Source of the DNA: Bacteriovoracaceae bacterium
GTDB taxonomy: Bacteria; Bdellovibrionota; Bacteriovoracia; Bacteriovoracales; Bacteriovoracaceae
Reading direction: 5' to 3'
DNA: 64,000 nucleotides
Assembly (NCBI GenBank): GCA_023954635.1
Contig: JAGSHI010000002.1
Span: 1-64,000, forward strand
The notes under the pieces are model-generated. The model was given only the letters and a program-made list of their open reading frames with translations, was not told where the DNA came from and searched no databases. The number at the start of each line of letters is the position of its first letter. Position 1 is the stretch's first letter. Below, piece by piece: positions 63,212-64,000 of this stretch. The translations under genes were made by a program, and so were the position numbers.

Positions 63212-63255
63212 GCCCTGATCATCTAGGCTGATGCCTTATGATCAGGGCTTTTTTT
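63212..63255 (+). terminator. Intrinsic terminator containing the start codon of the next gene
   Basis: GCCCTGATCAT (63212-63222) and ATGATCAGGGC (63238-63248) pair perfectly over 11 bases with a 15-base loop, followed by seven T. The ATG of the DUF4105 gene is the first three bases of the second arm, so the hairpin both terminates and buries the start. Confidence 0.88.
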
Positions 63256-64000
63256 ATACTCAATATTCTTATTTTTTCATGTAGTGTATTCTCTGCAAGT
63301 TCAAAAGAATTTAATCAACTAATAAAAACAGGTTTAAACAACTCAGCTCATCTTGATGCTCAATGGCTTAACGCTCTTCATTATAAGAAAACTTTATTTG
63401 GAGGTTTCCAGAGTGAAGCCGACAGTAAGTCTTTCTTTTTTGCAAAAGACGGAGAAGATAATTCCAAATCAGAAATGCAGGCCACAATATTGGCCCTACT
63501 TGAAGGTAAGCCTTCAGATATAAATCAACACGCTCAATGTCGATTTCCAACGCGTACAAAAATAATTAAAAGACTTTTTCCAGACCTTGCCAATAATTTA
63601 AAAATCGTTTGTCCCCAGTTCGAAGAGTTTAAGAAAAAATTATCTGCGAAAGCTGTTTCAATTGTTTTTTCTTCCTATTATTTGGATACTCCAGCTTCAG
63701 CTTTTGGGCACACTTTAATGCGTTTTAGTAAATATGCAGATCCAAAAGAGGGTGAATCTTTTGAGCTTCTCGACAATGCCGTAAATTATTCAGCAAATGT
63801 AACAACAAATAATGCTCTCATTTATGGACTACTTGGGCTTTCAGGTGGCTTTAAAGGTGAGTTCGCTTTTATGCCTTATTTTTATAAAGTTCGTGAGTAT
63901 AACGACTTTGAATCAAGAGATATATGGGATTACCATTTAAACCTTAATCAAGAACAAATAGACACTGTAGTCACACATGTCTGGGAAATGAAGCAAACTT
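63238..64000 (+). CDS. DUF4105 family exported protein (second copy, cut by window end)
   Basis: 254 residues visible, frame open to the window end. Signal peptide MIRAFFILNILIFSCSVFS; then SSYYLDTPASAFGHTLMRF, DNAVNYSANV, GLLGLSGGFKGEFAFMPYFYKVREYNDFESRDIWDY, colinear with the first copy (19435). The His of FGHT is present; the Cys of ENCSY lies beyond the window. The start codon is inside a terminator hairpin; an in-frame stop (63229-63231) excludes an earlier start. Confidence 0.83.
   Translation, partial: MIRAFFILNILIFSCSVFSASSKEFNQLIKTGLNNSAHLDAQWLNALHYKKTLFGGFQSEADSKSFFFAKDGEDNSKSEMQATILALLEGKPSDINQHAQCRFPTRTKIIKRLFPDLANNLKIVCPQFEEFKKKLSAKAVSIVFSSYYLDTPASAFGHTLMRFSKYADPKEGESFELLDNAVNYSANVTTNNALIYGLLGLSGGFKGEFAFMPYFYKVREYNDFESRDIWDYHLNLNQEQIDTVVTHVWEMKQT

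Overview
The window is AT-rich, densely coded bacterial chromosome with short intergenic gaps and genes on both strands. The gene content points to a Gram-negative bacterium with an outer membrane: beta-barrel-like exported proteins, lipoproteins with lipoboxes, a bifunctional-type RelA/SpoT, AccA, SpeA/SpeB, HemJ and TypA. The low GC, many secreted proteases and paired DUF3015/DUF4105-type exported proteins resemble the predatory Bdellovibrionota (Bacteriovorax/Halobacteriovorax side). That placement is inference from gene families, not a database result. I see no insertion sequence, CRISPR array, rRNA or prophage. The only mobile-element flavour is a lone ORF6N protein beside a tRNA-Leu. No gene-free stretch exceeds 300 bases.

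Left part (1-13.6 kb): the tail of an alpha/beta hydrolase, a degenerate HD-GYP protein and a fatty acid desaturase. Then comes a seven-gene co-directional locus (2820-12254): exported barrel-like protein, 861-residue lipoprotein, small membrane protein, second barrel-like protein, response regulator, PgaC-like processive glycosyltransferase, and membrane-anchored polysaccharide deacetylase. It looks like a synthesis, modification and export system for an amino-sugar exopolysaccharide whose accessory parts are not recognisable pga/ica/pel genes. Next to it sit a PIG-L type deacetylase and a NagB-like protein, also amino-sugar themed.

Middle (13.6-44 kb): deoC with an active aldehyde dehydrogenase carrying a lysine-rich tail and a truncated ALDH-like partner. 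An exported-protein group follows (DUF3015, DUF4105, Asn-repeat protein), then TrmH-like, YheT-like, a lipoprotein serine protease with two PPC domains, and OxyR. Next are a TPP-riboswitch-controlled sodium:solute symporter, malic enzyme-RidA-YdcF, and the accA-yicC-gmk-rsh run. Then come an FHA/sigma-54 activator, EngB, an acyltransferase and an epimerase.

Right part (44-64 kb): tRNA-Leu(CAA) with a near-consensus promoter, the ORF6N protein, a Gre-like factor, and speB-speA with two exported or membrane genes. pckA with a DASS carboxylate transporter (C4-acid uptake and gluconeogenesis), a histidine phosphatase, HemJ, a subtilase, a TVP38 protein, GNAT-ABC-F, and TypA with a chalcone-isomerase-like protein follow. 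The end holds a MazG-like pyrophosphatase, an OmpR-type regulator and a second DUF3015-DUF4105 pair cut by the window edge. In that last pair an intrinsic terminator contains the start codon of the second gene, which is one of the most unusual signals here.
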